Part shown: positions 26,576 through 35,758 of the stretch, one piece after another
Layout of the letters: every line of letters begins with the position of its first letter
Position numbering within the stretch: position 1 is the first letter of the stretch
Origin: Sphingosinicella flava
GTDB taxonomy: Bacteria; Pseudomonadota; Alphaproteobacteria; Sphingomonadales; Sphingomonadaceae
Reading direction: 5' to 3'
Assembly (NCBI RefSeq): GCF_016025255.1
Contig: NZ_CP065592.1
Location: 477,122-541,121, forward strand
Length of the DNA stretch: 64,000 nucleotides
The notes under the pieces: model-generated
The model's input: only the letters and a program-made list of their open reading frames with translations
Databases searched by the model: none
What the model was told of the DNA's origin: nothing
Translations under genes and position numbers: made by a program

Positions 26576-27857
26576 CAAGGACCGCATTTTCACCAACGTC
26601 TACGGGTTCCAGCCCTGGAACTTGAAGGCGGCGCAGAAGCGCGGTGACTGGGACGATACGCGGGCGCTAATGGCGCTCGGCCAGGACCAGATCATCGAGA
26701 TCATCAAGGAATCCGGCCTTCGCGGCCGCGGCGGTGCGGGTTTCCCGACCGGCATGAAGTGGAGCTTCATGCCCAAGGAATCGAAGGACGGCCGCCCGAA
26801 CTTCCTCGTCATCAACGCCGACGAATCCGAACCCGGTTCCTGCAAGGACCGCGAGATCATCCGCCACGATCCGCACAAATTGATCGAAGGCGCGCTGATC
26901 GCCGGTTTCGCGATGCGCGCGCGGGCGGCGTACATCTACATTCGCGGCGAATTCATTCGTGAGGCGGAGACGCTCTTCGCTGCGGTGCAGGAAGCCTATG
27001 ATGCGGGCCTGCTCGGCAAGAATGCCGCCGGTTCGGGCTATGACTTCGACGTCTTCGTCCATCGCGGGGCAGGGGCCTATATTTGCGGCGAGGAAACGGC
27101 GCTTCTCGAAAGCCTCGAGGGCAAGAAGGGCCAGCCGCGCCTGAAGCCGCCTTTCCCGGCGGGCGCGGGCCTCTATGGTTGCCCGACCACGGTGAACAAC
27201 GTGGAATCAATCGCCGTCACGCCGACCATCCTCCGGCGCGGCGCGGCCTGGTTCAAGGGATTTGGCCGCGAGAACAATCACGGCACCAAGCTCTTCCAGA
27301 TCAGCGGCCATGTGAACAAGCCGTGCGTGGTCGAAGAGGCCATGTCAATCCCGTTCCGCGAGCTGATCGATCGCCACGCCGGCGGCATTCGCGGCGGCTG
27401 GGACAATCTCCTCGCCGTCATTCCGGGCGGATCGTCCGTGCCGTTGGTTCCAGCCGCGCAGATCATGGACGCGCCGATGGATTTCGACGGCCTGCGCGCG
27501 CTCGGCTCCGGCCTCGGCACCGCCGCCGTCATCGTCATGGACAAGTCCACCGACATCGTCCGCGCGATCAGCCGCATCAGCTATTTCTACAAGCATGAAA
27601 GCTGCGGCCAGTGCACGCCGTGCCGCGAAGGCACCGGCTGGATGTGGCGCGTGATGGAGCGCCTGCGCGAAGGCAATGCCGAAATCGGTGAGATCGACAC
27701 GTTGCTCGATGTTACGAAGCAGATCGAGGGCCACACCATCTGCGCGCTGGGCGACGCCGCCGCCTGGCCGATCCAAGGCCTCATCCGCCACTTCCGCCCT
27801 GAACTTGAGCGGCGGATTATCGAGAAGCAGGGCGATCAGCTGGAGGCGGCGGAATGA
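26565..27857 (+). CDS. nuoF: NADH-quinone oxidoreductase subunit F
   Basis: The NADH-oxidising 51-kDa-type subunit carrying FMN and [4Fe-4S] cluster N3. The ATG at 26565 follows GGAAAGAGAGCTC and starts [14 protein letters not shown]; a frame 21 bases longer would lie inside the previous gene. FMN/NADH-binding glycines are in [12 protein letters not shown], followed by [14 protein letters not shown]. Cluster ligands are in [15 protein letters not shown] with the fourth cysteine in HTICALGD. The protein has 430 residues. Its stop overlaps the start of an embedded exported-protein gene (ATGA). Confidence 0.97.
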   Translation: MLADKDRIFTNVYGFQPWNLKAAQKRGDWDDTRALMALGQDQIIEIIKESGLRGRGGAGFPTGMKWSFMPKESKDGRPNFLVINADESEPGSCKDREIIRHDPHKLIEGALIAGFAMRARAAYIYIRGEFIREAETLFAAVQEAYDAGLLGKNAAGSGYDFDVFVHRGAGAYICGEETALLESLEGKKGQPRLKPPFPAGAGLYGCPTTVNNVESIAVTPTILRRGAAWFKGFGRENNHGTKLFQISGHVNKPCVVEEAMSIPFRELIDRHAGGIRGGWDNLLAVIPGGSSVPLVPAAQIMDAPMDFDGLRALGSGLGTAAVIVMDKSTDIVRAISRISYFYKHESCGQCTPCREGTGWMWRVMERLREGNAEIGEIDTLLDVTKQIEGHTICALGDAAAWPIQGLIRHFRPELERRIIEKQGDQLEAAE

Positions 27858-28435
27858 TCTTTTCCCTGATCGCCGTCAGCCTTTTGGCGCCCAACCAGCT
27901 CACGGCTTCGCCAACCGAGGCGCGCGAGAAGATGGCCGCCTTCGGTGCCTGCGTTGCCGATCGAAGCGCTGATCTGGCTGCGCGGACGCTGAACTCGGAT
28001 TTCACCTCCGCCACCTATCGCAACACGATGAAGCGGCTCTCCGAAAGCAATCGCGGCTGCTTCAAGAAGGGGCGGATGCGGGCGAGTGGCCTTCTGTTCG
28101 CGGGCGCGATCGCCGAACGGCTGATCGAGCAAGATGGCACGCCCGTAAACGTACAACTCGCGCGGGCGGCAGTGGGGCAGGCGCCCGCGACCTATAGCCC
28201 GAGCGACAAGGTGGCAATGTGCGTGGTGCGCAGCGCGCCTGATCAGGTGGGCGCGCTTTTCATGACGAATGTCGCCACTGCAGAGGAGGGTGCTGCTGCA
28301 TCGGGCCTTGCGTCTGTCATGACATTGTGCGCGCAGGGTGGCCCGGCTGTACAGACGACGCCAGAAGGCCTTCGCGCCATGCTCGCCACCGCCGCGTTCC
28401 GGAGCATCGCCGCTTCGGCCGAGACGAGTAACTGA
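27854..28435 (+). CDS. Unknown exported four-cysteine protein embedded in nuo operon (nuoF/nuoG)
   Basis: A 193-residue protein starting at 27854, overlapping the nuoF stop by four bases, with GGAGG seven bases upstream. The N-terminus [18 protein letters not shown] is a signal peptide, so the product should be periplasmic. Four cysteines (33, 69, 123, 159) are spaced 36, 54 and 36 residues apart. The protein appears to be an internal duplication: each half has a CVxx segment, a helix, a second cysteine and an alanine-rich helix ending AFRSI or AERLI. Two disulfides, one per half, would fit. Exported proteins with paired cysteines of this style occur in sphingomonads, but I cannot name a function. 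Confidence 0.72.
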   Translation: MIFSLIAVSLLAPNQLTASPTEAREKMAAFGACVADRSADLAARTLNSDFTSATYRNTMKRLSESNRGCFKKGRMRASGLLFAGAIAERLIEQDGTPVNVQLARAAVGQAPATYSPSDKVAMCVVRSAPDQVGALFMTNVATAEEGAAASGLASVMTLCAQGGPAVQTTPEGLRAMLATAAFRSIAASAETSN

Positions 28436-28436
28436 T

Positions 28437-30458
28437 ATGCCCAAGGTCAAAGTAGACGGTATCGAGGTCGAGGTTCCCGCTGGCGCCACTGTGATGCAGG
28501 CGTGCGAGGCGGCGGGGAAGGAGATTCCGCGCTTCTGCTATCATGAGCGGCTGTCGATCGCCGGCAATTGCCGCATGTGCCTCGTCGAGGTGAAGCCGGG
28601 GCCGCCGAAGCCGCAGGCATCGTGCGCGCTGCCCGCTTCGGACGGCCAGGAAATCACTACCATGTCGCCGGCGGTCAAGAAGGCGCGGGAAGGGGTGATG
28701 GAGTTCCTGCTCATCAACCACCCGCTCGATTGCCCGATCTGCGACCAGGGCGGCGAGTGTGACTTGCAGGATCAGGCCGTCGCTTATGGCCGGGGTCATA
28801 GCCGTTTCGACGAGAATAAGCGGGCCGTGAGCGAGAAATATATGGGTCCGGTCGTCAAGACGTTCATGACCCGTTGCATCCAGTGCACCCGGTGCGTTCG
28901 CTTCGCCGAGGAAGTGGCGGGGGTCGAGGAAATCGGCGCCCTCTATCGCGGCGAGAATATGCAGATCACCTCCTATCTGGAGGGCGCGGTGACGTCCGAG
29001 CTTTCGGGCAATGTCGTCGATCTCTGCCCCGTGGGCGCGCTCGTCTCGAAGCCCTATTCGTTCGAGGCGCGGCCGTGGGAGCTTTCCAAGGTTCCGGGCA
29101 TCGACGTCAGCGACGGCGTCGGCACCAACATCCGTATCGACAGCCGCCTGCGCGAAGTGATGCGTGTCGTTCCGCGCATCAACGAGGATGTGAACGAGGA
29201 ATGGGCGCACGACAAGACGCGCCACATGGTCGACGGCCTCCTCCGCAACCGGCTCGACCGGCCGTGGGTCCGCAAGGACGGCAAGCTGCAGGCGGCGAGC
29301 TGGGAAGAAGCGTTCGAGGCTATCGCCAAGGTCGCCAAGAAAGCCGGCGACAGCGTTGCTGCGATCGCGGGCGACCTCGTCGATGTCGAGACCATGTATG
29401 CGGCGAAAAAGCTGCTGCAGTCGCTCGGTTCCGATCTCCTCGAAGGCCGCCAGACCGGCCTTGCCTATGACGCGACCAGCATCGCGGCGGTCAATTTCAA
29501 CACGACCATCGGAGGCTTGGAGACTGCGGACGCAATCCTGCTGGTCGGCACCAATCCGCGTTGGGAGGCGAGCCTCGTCAACACCCGCATCCGCAAGGCT
29601 GTGAAGAAGGGCGCGAAGGTCTTCGCCATCGGCCCGGAAGTGGACCTTACCTATCCGGTCGAATGGCTCGGCAACGATCTTTCCATGCTCCAGAAGCTCC
29701 CGGCCGCGGTCGCCGATGCCTTCAAGGGCGCCGAGCGGCCCGCGATGATCGTCGGTGGCGCGGCTTTGAAGGTGCCAGGCGGACAGGCCGCGAGCCTCGC
29801 GCTGGTCGGCAGCCTCAACCTCGTTCGCGACGGCTGGAACGGCTACAACGTCCTCCATACTGCCGCTGCGCGCACCGGCGGGTTGATGCTAGGCTACGCG
29901 CAGCAGGGCGGCATGGCGGCGCTGGCGGAGAAGGCGCCGAAGTTGCTCTTCCTTCTCGGCGCGGACGAAGCGGACCTCGCGCCCTTCTCCAAGAGCTTCA
30001 AGGTCTATGTCGGCCATCACGGGGACCGTGGCGCGCATGCCGCCGACGTGATCCTGCCGGGCGCGGCTTACACCGAAAAGCACGGCATTTACGTGAACCT
30101 CGAAGGCCGCGTGCAATATAGCGAGAAGGCGACCTTCCCGCCGGGCGATGCCCGTGAAGACTGGTCGATCTTCCGCGCGCTTTCGGCTGTGCTCGGCAAG
30201 TCGTTGCCGTTCGACACCTTCGGCGCGCTTCGCCAGGCTTTGTTCGCCGAATATCCCGCCTTTGCCGAAGTGGGTCTCGTCCGCTTCGACTGGGCGCCGC
30301 CCGCGCTCAAGGCCGAGACGATCGGGCAGGGCGCGGAAGTCGCCTATCCGATCAAGGATTTCTACCTCACCAACCCGATCGCACGGTCTTCGCCCACGCT
30401 GCGGCGCTGCTCGGCCGAAATCCTGCACGGGGAAAGCTTCGCGGAGGCCGCGGAATGA
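28437..30458 (+). CDS. nuoG: NADH-quinone oxidoreductase subunit G
   Basis: The 75-kDa-type subunit with several iron-sulfur clusters linking NuoF to NuoI. The ATG at 28437 starts MPKVKVDGIEVEVPAG. The [2Fe-2S] ligands are in FCYHERLSIAGNCRMC with a later cysteine in ASCALPAS. The histidine-ligated cluster is HPLDCPICDQGGECDLQD and the third is CIQCTRCVRF with DLCPVGAL. The C-terminal half is the usual molybdopterin-oxidoreductase-like domain without cofactor. With 673 residues it is normal for alphaproteobacteria. A family 1 repeat separates it from nuoH. Confidence 0.96.
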   Translation: MPKVKVDGIEVEVPAGATVMQACEAAGKEIPRFCYHERLSIAGNCRMCLVEVKPGPPKPQASCALPASDGQEITTMSPAVKKAREGVMEFLLINHPLDCPICDQGGECDLQDQAVAYGRGHSRFDENKRAVSEKYMGPVVKTFMTRCIQCTRCVRFAEEVAGVEEIGALYRGENMQITSYLEGAVTSELSGNVVDLCPVGALVSKPYSFEARPWELSKVPGIDVSDGVGTNIRIDSRLREVMRVVPRINEDVNEEWAHDKTRHMVDGLLRNRLDRPWVRKDGKLQAASWEEAFEAIAKVAKKAGDSVAAIAGDLVDVETMYAAKKLLQSLGSDLLEGRQTGLAYDATSIAAVNFNTTIGGLETADAILLVGTNPRWEASLVNTRIRKAVKKGAKVFAIGPEVDLTYPVEWLGNDLSMLQKLPAAVADAFKGAERPAMIVGGAALKVPGGQAASLALVGSLNLVRDGWNGYNVLHTAAARTGGLMLGYAQQGGMAALAEKAPKLLFLLGADEADLAPFSKSFKVYVGHHGDRGAHAADVILPGAAYTEKHGIYVNLEGRVQYSEKATFPPGDAREDWSIFRALSAVLGKSLPFDTFGALRQALFAEYPAFAEVGLVRFDWAPPALKAETIGQGAEVAYPIKDFYLTNPIARSSPTLRRCSAEILHGESFAEAAE

Positions 30459-30477
30459 ACGCGCTTTCCACTAGCAC

Positions 30478-30548
30478 CGTTCGTGTCGAGCGTAGTCGAG
30501 ACACGTCTGTCACTGCACCATGCTTCTCGACTTCGCTCGAAGCGAACG
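30478..30548. repeat. Family 1 palindromic repeat, copy 4 (nuoG-nuoH)
   Basis: Left arm 30478-30503 carries the variant GTGTCGAGCGTAGTCGAG; the right arm 30525-30548 carries the GCTTCGAGCG variant in inverse. The whole element is essentially the reverse complement of copy 5 at 33256-33327, apart from its loop. Its right end abuts the GGAGGGG of nuoH. Confidence 0.87.
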
Positions 30549-30564
30549 GCGGAGGGGTAGTCCA

Positions 30565-31605
30565 ATGACCGAATGGTTCCAGGGCCAATTGGGCTACGGC
30601 CTCGGCTGGTTCGTCTCGACCCTCATCCTCATTCTGATGATCGCGCTGCCGCTGATGCTGGCGGTCGCGATGATCATCTATGCCGACCGCAAGATCTGGG
30701 CGGCGATGGCGCTGCGGCGCGGGCCCAATGTGGTGGGGCCGTTCGGCCTGCTGCAGAGCTTCGCGGACGGCCTCAAGGTCTTCCTCAAGGAAACCATCAT
30801 CCCGTCCTCGGCCAATCGTGGTCTGTTCCTCCTGGCGCCGATCATCACCTTCACCATCGCGCTGATCGCCTGGGCGGTGATCCCGTTCGGGCCGGACATG
30901 GTGCTCGCGAACATCAATGTCGGCTTGCTCTACATCCTCGCGGCCTCGTCGCTCGGCGTCTACGGCATCATCATCGCGGGTTGGGCGTCCAACTCGAAAT
31001 ATCCCTTCTACTCGGCCCTTCGCGCGGCCGCGCAGATGGTGAGCTATGAAGTCTCGATCGGCTTCGTCCTCATCACCGTGATCTTGTGGGCGGGCACGTT
31101 CAACCTGCAGGGCATCATCGCCATGCAGAAGAGCCACGTCTTCTTCCTGAACGGCTTCGGCTTCAACCCCTTGCTGTTCCCGATGGCGGTGATCTTTCTC
31201 ATCTCCTCGATGGCCGAAACCGCCCGCGCGCCCTTCGACCTCACCGAGGCGGAGTCCGAACTCGTCGCCGGTTACCAGACCGAATATAGCTCGATGAGCT
31301 TCGCGCTCTTCTGGCTCGGCGAATATGGCAACGTGCTGCTGATGTGCGCGCTCAATGCCACGCTCTTCTGGGGCGGATGGCTGCCGCCGATCGATTGGGC
31401 ACCGCTCTACGCTGTTCCGGGCATCCTGTGGCTGTTCGCCAAGATCTTCATTTTCTTCTTCATCTTTTCCTGGGTGAAGGCGACCGTTCCGCGCTTCCGC
31501 TACGACCAGCTGATGCGGCTGGGCTGGAAAATCTTCCTGCCCTTCGCCCTGCTGTGGGTGTTCGTGGTGTCCGGTTACCTGATGCTTACGAGGTATGCGG
31601 CGTGA
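30565..31605 (+). CDS. nuoH: NADH-quinone oxidoreductase subunit H
   Basis: Membrane subunit next to the quinone pocket, with about eight transmembrane helices. The ATG at 30565 follows GGAGGGG; a frame 45 bases longer extends into the palindromic repeat. Recognised from [20 protein letters not shown] near residue 33-53 and from [20 protein letters not shown] (about residues 213-232), which forms the quinone-facing loop. The 346-residue length is normal. Its stop codon overlaps a GTG start of an embedded exported-protein gene (GTGA). Confidence 0.97.
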   Translation: MTEWFQGQLGYGLGWFVSTLILILMIALPLMLAVAMIIYADRKIWAAMALRRGPNVVGPFGLLQSFADGLKVFLKETIIPSSANRGLFLLAPIITFTIALIAWAVIPFGPDMVLANINVGLLYILAASSLGVYGIIIAGWASNSKYPFYSALRAAAQMVSYEVSIGFVLITVILWAGTFNLQGIIAMQKSHVFFLNGFGFNPLLFPMAVIFLISSMAETARAPFDLTEAESELVAGYQTEYSSMSFALFWLGEYGNVLLMCALNATLFWGGWLPPIDWAPLYAVPGILWLFAKIFIFFFIFSWVKATVPRFRYDQLMRLGWKIFLPFALLWVFVVSGYLMLTRYAA

Positions 31606-32105
31606 GTGCCTTGCTGCTCTTAGCTATGCAGCTCGCTGCACCGCCCCCGCCGGCGCGCACAGTAACCTCAGTGACTGTTCCCAGTTATCGCCTTGCCTGT
31701 CGATTGAATGATCTGGATGGTCGTTCCCGACGAGTAGAGTTCATGCAGTCTGGGGGACGCGGTTATGAGGACAAGCGTCCAGATGCTCCGGGATATCGCG
31801 TCCAACGGACTCCTGTCGAGTTGACCGTAAGACTGGACGAGACAGGTCTTTTTAGCGGCTATGCCTCTAAGGAGTTTGCTTCGGATGAAGCGGCTAGATG
31901 GCGAGGGATTCGCCGATTAGAAAATAAGCGGAATAAAGTGATACAACTTGAAACCTTCCCTACGCTTGCCGAAGGAAGCGTGGCGATGATCGTGCAGCCT
32001 GATTGGCCGCGGGGCAACGTTCAAGCTGTGGGCTTTTGTCAGATCCATGAGACACCCCAGCTGCCACTGAACGCTGATGAAACTAAGAAGGTGCTCACCA
32101 AATGA
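31602..32105 (+). CDS. Unknown exported protein embedded in nuo operon (nuoH/nuoI)
   Basis: A 167-residue protein from GTG at 31602, which overlaps the nuoH stop by four bases; GAGG lies eight bases upstream. The N-terminus [17 protein letters not shown] is a short signal peptide. The mature part is charged and probably beta-rich, with two cysteines (in RLACRLND and VGFCQIHE) that could form one disulfide. A lower-GC middle part ([14 protein letters not shown]) contrasts with neighbouring nuo genes. Its stop overlaps the nuoI ATG (ATGA). No family recognised. The precise coupling at both ends argues for a real, translated gene. Confidence 0.68.
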   Translation: MSALLLLAMQLAAPPPPARTVTSVTVPSYRLACRLNDLDGRSRRVEFMQSGGRGYEDKRPDAPGYRVQRTPVELTVRLDETGLFSGYASKEFASDEAARWRGIRRLENKRNKVIQLETFPTLAEGSVAMIVQPDWPRGNVQAVGFCQIHETPQLPLNADETKKVLTK

Positions 32106-32587
32106 GCCTTGCCCACTATATCAAATCCTTCACTCTCTGGGAGTTCGTGAAGGCGCATTGGCTGACCTTGAAATATTTCTTCAAGCCCAAGGCGACGATC
32201 AACTACCCCTATGAGAAGAACCCGCTGTCGCCTCGTTTCCGCGGCGAACATGCGCTGCGCCGCTATCCCAATGGCGAGGAACGCTGCATCGCGTGCAAGC
32301 TCTGCGAAGCGGTCTGCCCGGCGCTCGCGATCACGATCGAGGCCGAGCCGCGCGAGGACGGCAGCCGCCGCACCACGCGTTACGACATCGATATGACGAA
32401 GTGCATCTATTGCGGCCTCTGCCAGGAAGCCTGCCCGGTCGACGCGATCGTCGAAGGGCCGAATTTCGAATTTTCCACGGAAACGCGCGAGGAGCTCATC
32501 TACGACAAGGCGAAGCTCCTTGAAAATGGCGACAAGTGGGAGCGGGTGTTGGCCGCGAACATTGCCGCCGACGCGCCTTACCGTTAA
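32102..32587 (+). CDS. nuoI: NADH-quinone oxidoreductase subunit I
   Basis: The 23-kDa-type subunit with two [4Fe-4S] clusters, N6a and N6b. Ligands are in two motifs: Cys62, 65, 68 and 72 ([12 protein letters not shown]) and Cys101, 104, 107 and 111 ([12 protein letters not shown]). The amphipathic N-terminal helix ([20 protein letters not shown]) lies on the membrane. Length 161 residues, normal. The ATG overlaps the stop of the preceding unknown gene. Confidence 0.97.
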   Translation: MSLAHYIKSFTLWEFVKAHWLTLKYFFKPKATINYPYEKNPLSPRFRGEHALRRYPNGEERCIACKLCEAVCPALAITIEAEPREDGSRRTTRYDIDMTKCIYCGLCQEACPVDAIVEGPNFEFSTETREELIYDKAKLLENGDKWERVLAANIAADAPYR

Positions 32588-32622
32588 GCCGCCACCCGAA
32601 TCCAAAGGGGCACGATAGAAAC

Positions 32623-33234
32623 GTGATACAAACGTTCACATTCTACCTGTTTGCGACGATCGTGATCGCCAGCGGCGCGCTGACGATCCTGTCGCGCAAT
32701 CCGGTGCACAGCGTGCTGTGGCTGATCCTCGCTTTCTTCAACGCCGCCGGTCTGATGCTGATCGTCGGCGCCGAGTTCATCGCGATGCTGCTCGTCATCG
32801 TCTATGTCGGCGCTGTCGCGGTACTGTTCCTGTTCGTCGTCATGATGCTCGACGTCGACTTTGCCGAACTCCGTGCTGGCTTCGTCCGCTATGCAGGGTT
32901 TGGCGCCGCGGTCGCCCTCGTCCTTCTCGTGGAAGTGGTTCTGGCCGTCGGCAGCTGGAACGTGGGCGGTATCGAGGTTGCCCGCAAGGCCGCGCCCGTC
33001 GATGCGGCCGTGCCGAACATCCAGGCACTCGGGACCGTGCTCTTCACCCGCTATCTCTACATCTTCGAAGCGGCCGGACTCGTCCTGCTCGTGGCGATGA
33101 TCGGCGCGATCGTCCTCACGCACCGCACCCGTAGCGGCCTTCGTCCGCAAAAGCCTTCGGAGCAGATTCGGCGCCGTCCGGAAGATGCAACCCGCAACAT
33201 GAACCCCGGTATCGGGCAGGGGGTGGAACTGTGA
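32623..33234 (+). CDS. nuoJ: NADH-quinone oxidoreductase subunit J
   Basis: Membrane-arm subunit with five helices. The likely start is GTG at 32623, preceded at some distance by AAAGGGG; no ATG lies in suitable position. The family signature includes NPVHSVLWLILAFFNAAGLM and the pi-bulge helix region IVYVGAVAVLFLFVVMMLD (about residues 60-80). The 203-residue protein ends in a polar tail (RRPEDATRNMNPGIGQGVEL). A family 1 palindromic repeat separates it from nuoK. Confidence 0.94.
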   Translation: MIQTFTFYLFATIVIASGALTILSRNPVHSVLWLILAFFNAAGLMLIVGAEFIAMLLVIVYVGAVAVLFLFVVMMLDVDFAELRAGFVRYAGFGAAVALVLLVEVVLAVGSWNVGGIEVARKAAPVDAAVPNIQALGTVLFTRYLYIFEAAGLVLLVAMIGAIVLTHRTRSGLRPQKPSEQIRRRPEDATRNMNPGIGQGVEL

Positions 33235-33255
33235 TCCGCACTTCCCACCCACATC

Positions 33256-33327
33256 CGTTCGCTTCGAGCGAAGTCGAGAAGCGGGTCGCCCGGCAGATGC
33301 GTGTCTCGACTACGCTCGACACGAACG
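33256..33327. repeat. Family 1 palindromic repeat, copy 5 (nuoJ-nuoK)
   Basis: Left arm from 33256 (CGTTCGCTTCGAGCGAAGTC) and right arm to 33327 (ending CGACACGAACG). It is the reverse-oriented counterpart of copy 4, showing that this element type occurs in both orientations within one operon. Confidence 0.87.
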
Positions 33328-33358
33328 GGTTTCTTGTACTTTATAGCGGAGGGCGGGC

Positions 33359-33664
33359 ATGATCGGCCTCGGCCACTATCTCGTCGTCAGCGCGATCCTG
33401 TTCGTGCTTGGCGTGCTCGGCATCTTCCTCAACCGGAAGAACATCATCGTCATCCTGATGGCGATCGAACTTATCCTGCTCGCGGTGAACATCAACCTCG
33501 TCGCCTTCAGCGCCTATCTCGGCGACATGGTCGGTCAGGTGTTCGCCATGTTCGTGCTGACCGTCGCCGCCGGCGAAGCCGCCATCGGCCTCGCCATCCT
33601 CGTCATCTACTTCCGCGGCCGCGGCACCATCGCGGTCGACGACGTCAACCAGATGAAGGGCTGA
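33359..33664 (+). CDS. nuoK: NADH-quinone oxidoreductase subunit K
   Basis: Small antiporter-related membrane subunit with three helices in 101 residues. The conserved glutamates are Glu37 in [13 protein letters not shown] and Glu73 in [12 protein letters not shown], both part of the proton pathway. The ATG at 33359 follows GGAGGGCGGGC. nuoL starts two bases after its stop. Confidence 0.97.
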   Translation: MIGLGHYLVVSAILFVLGVLGIFLNRKNIIVILMAIELILLAVNINLVAFSAYLGDMVGQVFAMFVLTVAAGEAAIGLAILVIYFRGRGTIAVDDVNQMKG

Positions 33665-33665
33665 C

Positions 33666-35720
33666 ATGAACATCCAGCTCATCGTCTTCCTGCCGCTCTT
33701 GGCAGCCATCATCGCGGGCCTCGGCAATCGTGCGCTTGGAAACACGGTGGCGAAGGCAATCACCACCGGCGCGTTGTTCGTGTCCTGCGCCCTGTCCTGG
33801 CCGGTCTTCCTCGGTTTCCTCAATGGCAGCCTGCACGAGCAGGTCGTCACCGTCCTGCCGTGGCTGCGTTCGGGCGACCTCGTCGTCGACTGGTCGCTGC
33901 GCGTCGATACGTTGACGGCGGTGATGCTGGTCGTGGTGACCACCGTCTCCAGCCTCGTCCACCTCTATAGCTGGGGCTATATGGCGGAAGACGACAGCCA
34001 GCCGCGTTTCTTTGCCTATCTGTCGCTCTTCACCTTCGCGATGCTGATGCTGGTGACGGCCGACAACCTCATCCAGATGTTCTTCGGCTGGGAAGGCGTG
34101 GGCCTCGCATCCTATCTCCTCATCGGTTTCTGGTATCAGAAGCCGTCCGCCAACGCGGCCGCGATCAAGGCTTTCGTGGTCAACCGCGTCGGCGACTTCG
34201 GTTTCTCGCTCGGCATCTTCGGCACCTTCCTGGTGTTCGGCACGGTCTCCATTCCGGCGATCCTCGAAGCGGCTCCAGGCATGGCCGGCTCGACCATCGG
34301 TCTCCTCGGCGGCCGCGTCGACACGATGACCCTGCTCTGCCTGCTGCTGTTCGTCGGCGCGATGGGCAAGTCGGCGCAGCTCGGCCTCCACACCTGGCTT
34401 CCCGACGCGATGGAAGGCCCGACGCCGGTGTCCGCCCTCATCCACGCCGCGACGATGGTCACGGCGGGCGTGTTCATGGTCTGCCGTCTGTCGCCCATGT
34501 TCGAGACGAGCGACACGGCCTTGACCGTCGTCACTTTCGTCGGCGCCGCCACAGCCTTGTTCGCCGCCACGGTCGGCACGGTGCAGAACGACATCAAGCG
34601 CGTCATTGCTTATTCGACCTGTTCGCAACTCGGTTACATGTTCTTCGCGGCGGGCGTCGGCGCTTATGGCGCGGCGATGTTCCACCTCTTCACGCACGCC
34701 TTCTTCAAGGCTTTGCTGTTCCTCGGCGCAGGCTCGGTCATCCACGCCATGCATCACGAACAGGACATGCGTTATTATGGCGCGCTCCGGAAAGAGATCC
34801 CGCTCACCTTCTGGGCGATGATGTTCGGCACGCTCGCCATTACCGGCGTCGGCATCATCCAGGTGGCTGGACTTCCGAGCTTCGGTTTCGCGGGCTTCTT
34901 CTCGAAGGACGCGATCATCGAGAGCGCTTTTGCGAGCGGCACGACGGCGGGCGGCATCGCCTTCTTCGTCGGCGTGTTCGCGGCCCTGCTCACCAGCTTC
35001 TACAGCTGGCGCCTTGTGTTCCTCACCTTCTTTGGGCGTCCACGCTGGGCCGCGTCCGAGCATATCCAACACGCCCTCCACGGCGATCATCACGATCATC
35101 CGGCGGACGAGCATGGCGACAGCAGCCATGCCGACGTCCACCCGCCGGTCGGCACGGGCGGCTATCATCCGCACGAAAGCCCGTGGACGATGCTGGTGCC
35201 GCTTGCCGTGCTCAGTCTCGGCGCGATCTTTGCCGGCATGGTCTTCCATGGCCCGTTCATCGAAGCGGCGGAAGGCGCGGAATTCTGGCGCGGCTCGCTC
35301 GTCTTCGACGAACATCTGATGCATGCGATGCATGAAGTGCCGTTGTGGGTGAAGCTATCGCCCGCGGTCGTGATGATCGCCGGCTTCCTGATCGCCTTCG
35401 CGGCCTATATCCGCGACACCTCGATCCCCGAGCGGTTCGTAGGGCAGTTCCGTGTTCTTTACGACTTCCTCCTCAACAAATGGTATTTCGACGAGCTGTA
35501 CAATCTGCTGTTCGTCCGTCCGGCCTTCTGGTTCGGCCGCCTGTTCTGGAAGAAGGGCGATGAAGCCACGATCGACCGCTTCGGCCCGAACGGCGTCGCG
35601 GCTGTCGCGATAGCGGGGAACCGCCTCTCCGCGCGGCTCCAGTCCGGTTATCTTTATTCCTATGCCTTCGTCATGCTGATCGGCCTCGCCGCCGCCGCCA
35701 CTTGGGTGATGGCGCGATGA
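33666..35720 (+). CDS. nuoL: NADH-quinone oxidoreductase subunit L
   Basis: The distal antiporter-like subunit with the long lateral helix. The 684-residue protein contains the family signature [19 protein letters not shown] (about residues 138-156), the lysine-containing broken helix region [23 protein letters not shown] split across about residues 235-260, and [21 protein letters not shown] histidine-rich loop at about residues 463-510 ([17 protein letters not shown] and following) is notable and might bind metal ions; similar loops occur in some alphaproteobacterial NuoL proteins. The C-terminus with [19 protein letters not shown] is typical. Confidence 0.96.
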   Translation: MNIQLIVFLPLLAAIIAGLGNRALGNTVAKAITTGALFVSCALSWPVFLGFLNGSLHEQVVTVLPWLRSGDLVVDWSLRVDTLTAVMLVVVTTVSSLVHLYSWGYMAEDDSQPRFFAYLSLFTFAMLMLVTADNLIQMFFGWEGVGLASYLLIGFWYQKPSANAAAIKAFVVNRVGDFGFSLGIFGTFLVFGTVSIPAILEAAPGMAGSTIGLLGGRVDTMTLLCLLLFVGAMGKSAQLGLHTWLPDAMEGPTPVSALIHAATMVTAGVFMVCRLSPMFETSDTALTVVTFVGAATALFAATVGTVQNDIKRVIAYSTCSQLGYMFFAAGVGAYGAAMFHLFTHAFFKALLFLGAGSVIHAMHHEQDMRYYGALRKEIPLTFWAMMFGTLAITGVGIIQVAGLPSFGFAGFFSKDAIIESAFASGTTAGGIAFFVGVFAALLTSFYSWRLVFLTFFGRPRWAASEHIQHALHGDHHDHPADEHGDSSHADVHPPVGTGGYHPHESPWTMLVPLAVLSLGAIFAGMVFHGPFIEAAEGAEFWRGSLVFDEHLMHAMHEVPLWVKLSPAVVMIAGFLIAFAAYIRDTSIPERFVGQFRVLYDFLLNKWYFDELYNLLFVRPAFWFGRLFWKKGDEATIDRFGPNGVAAVAIAGNRLSARLQSGYLYSYAFVMLIGLAAAATWVMAR

Positions 35721-35728
35721 GGGCCGCC

Positions 35729-35758
35729 ATGAACGAATTTGGGGGCACCAAGCTGTGA
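35729..35758 (+). other. Nine-codon mini-ORF overlapping the nuoM start
   Basis: An ATG at 35729 opens a 9-codon frame (MNEFGGTKL) whose TGA overlaps the nuoM GTG start by GTGA. The first 15 bases nearly repeat the first 15 bases of nuoM (ATGAACGAATTTGGG versus GTGAACGAACTCGGC). It may be a small duplication or a translation-coupling leader. Coding status is uncertain. Confidence 0.35.
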
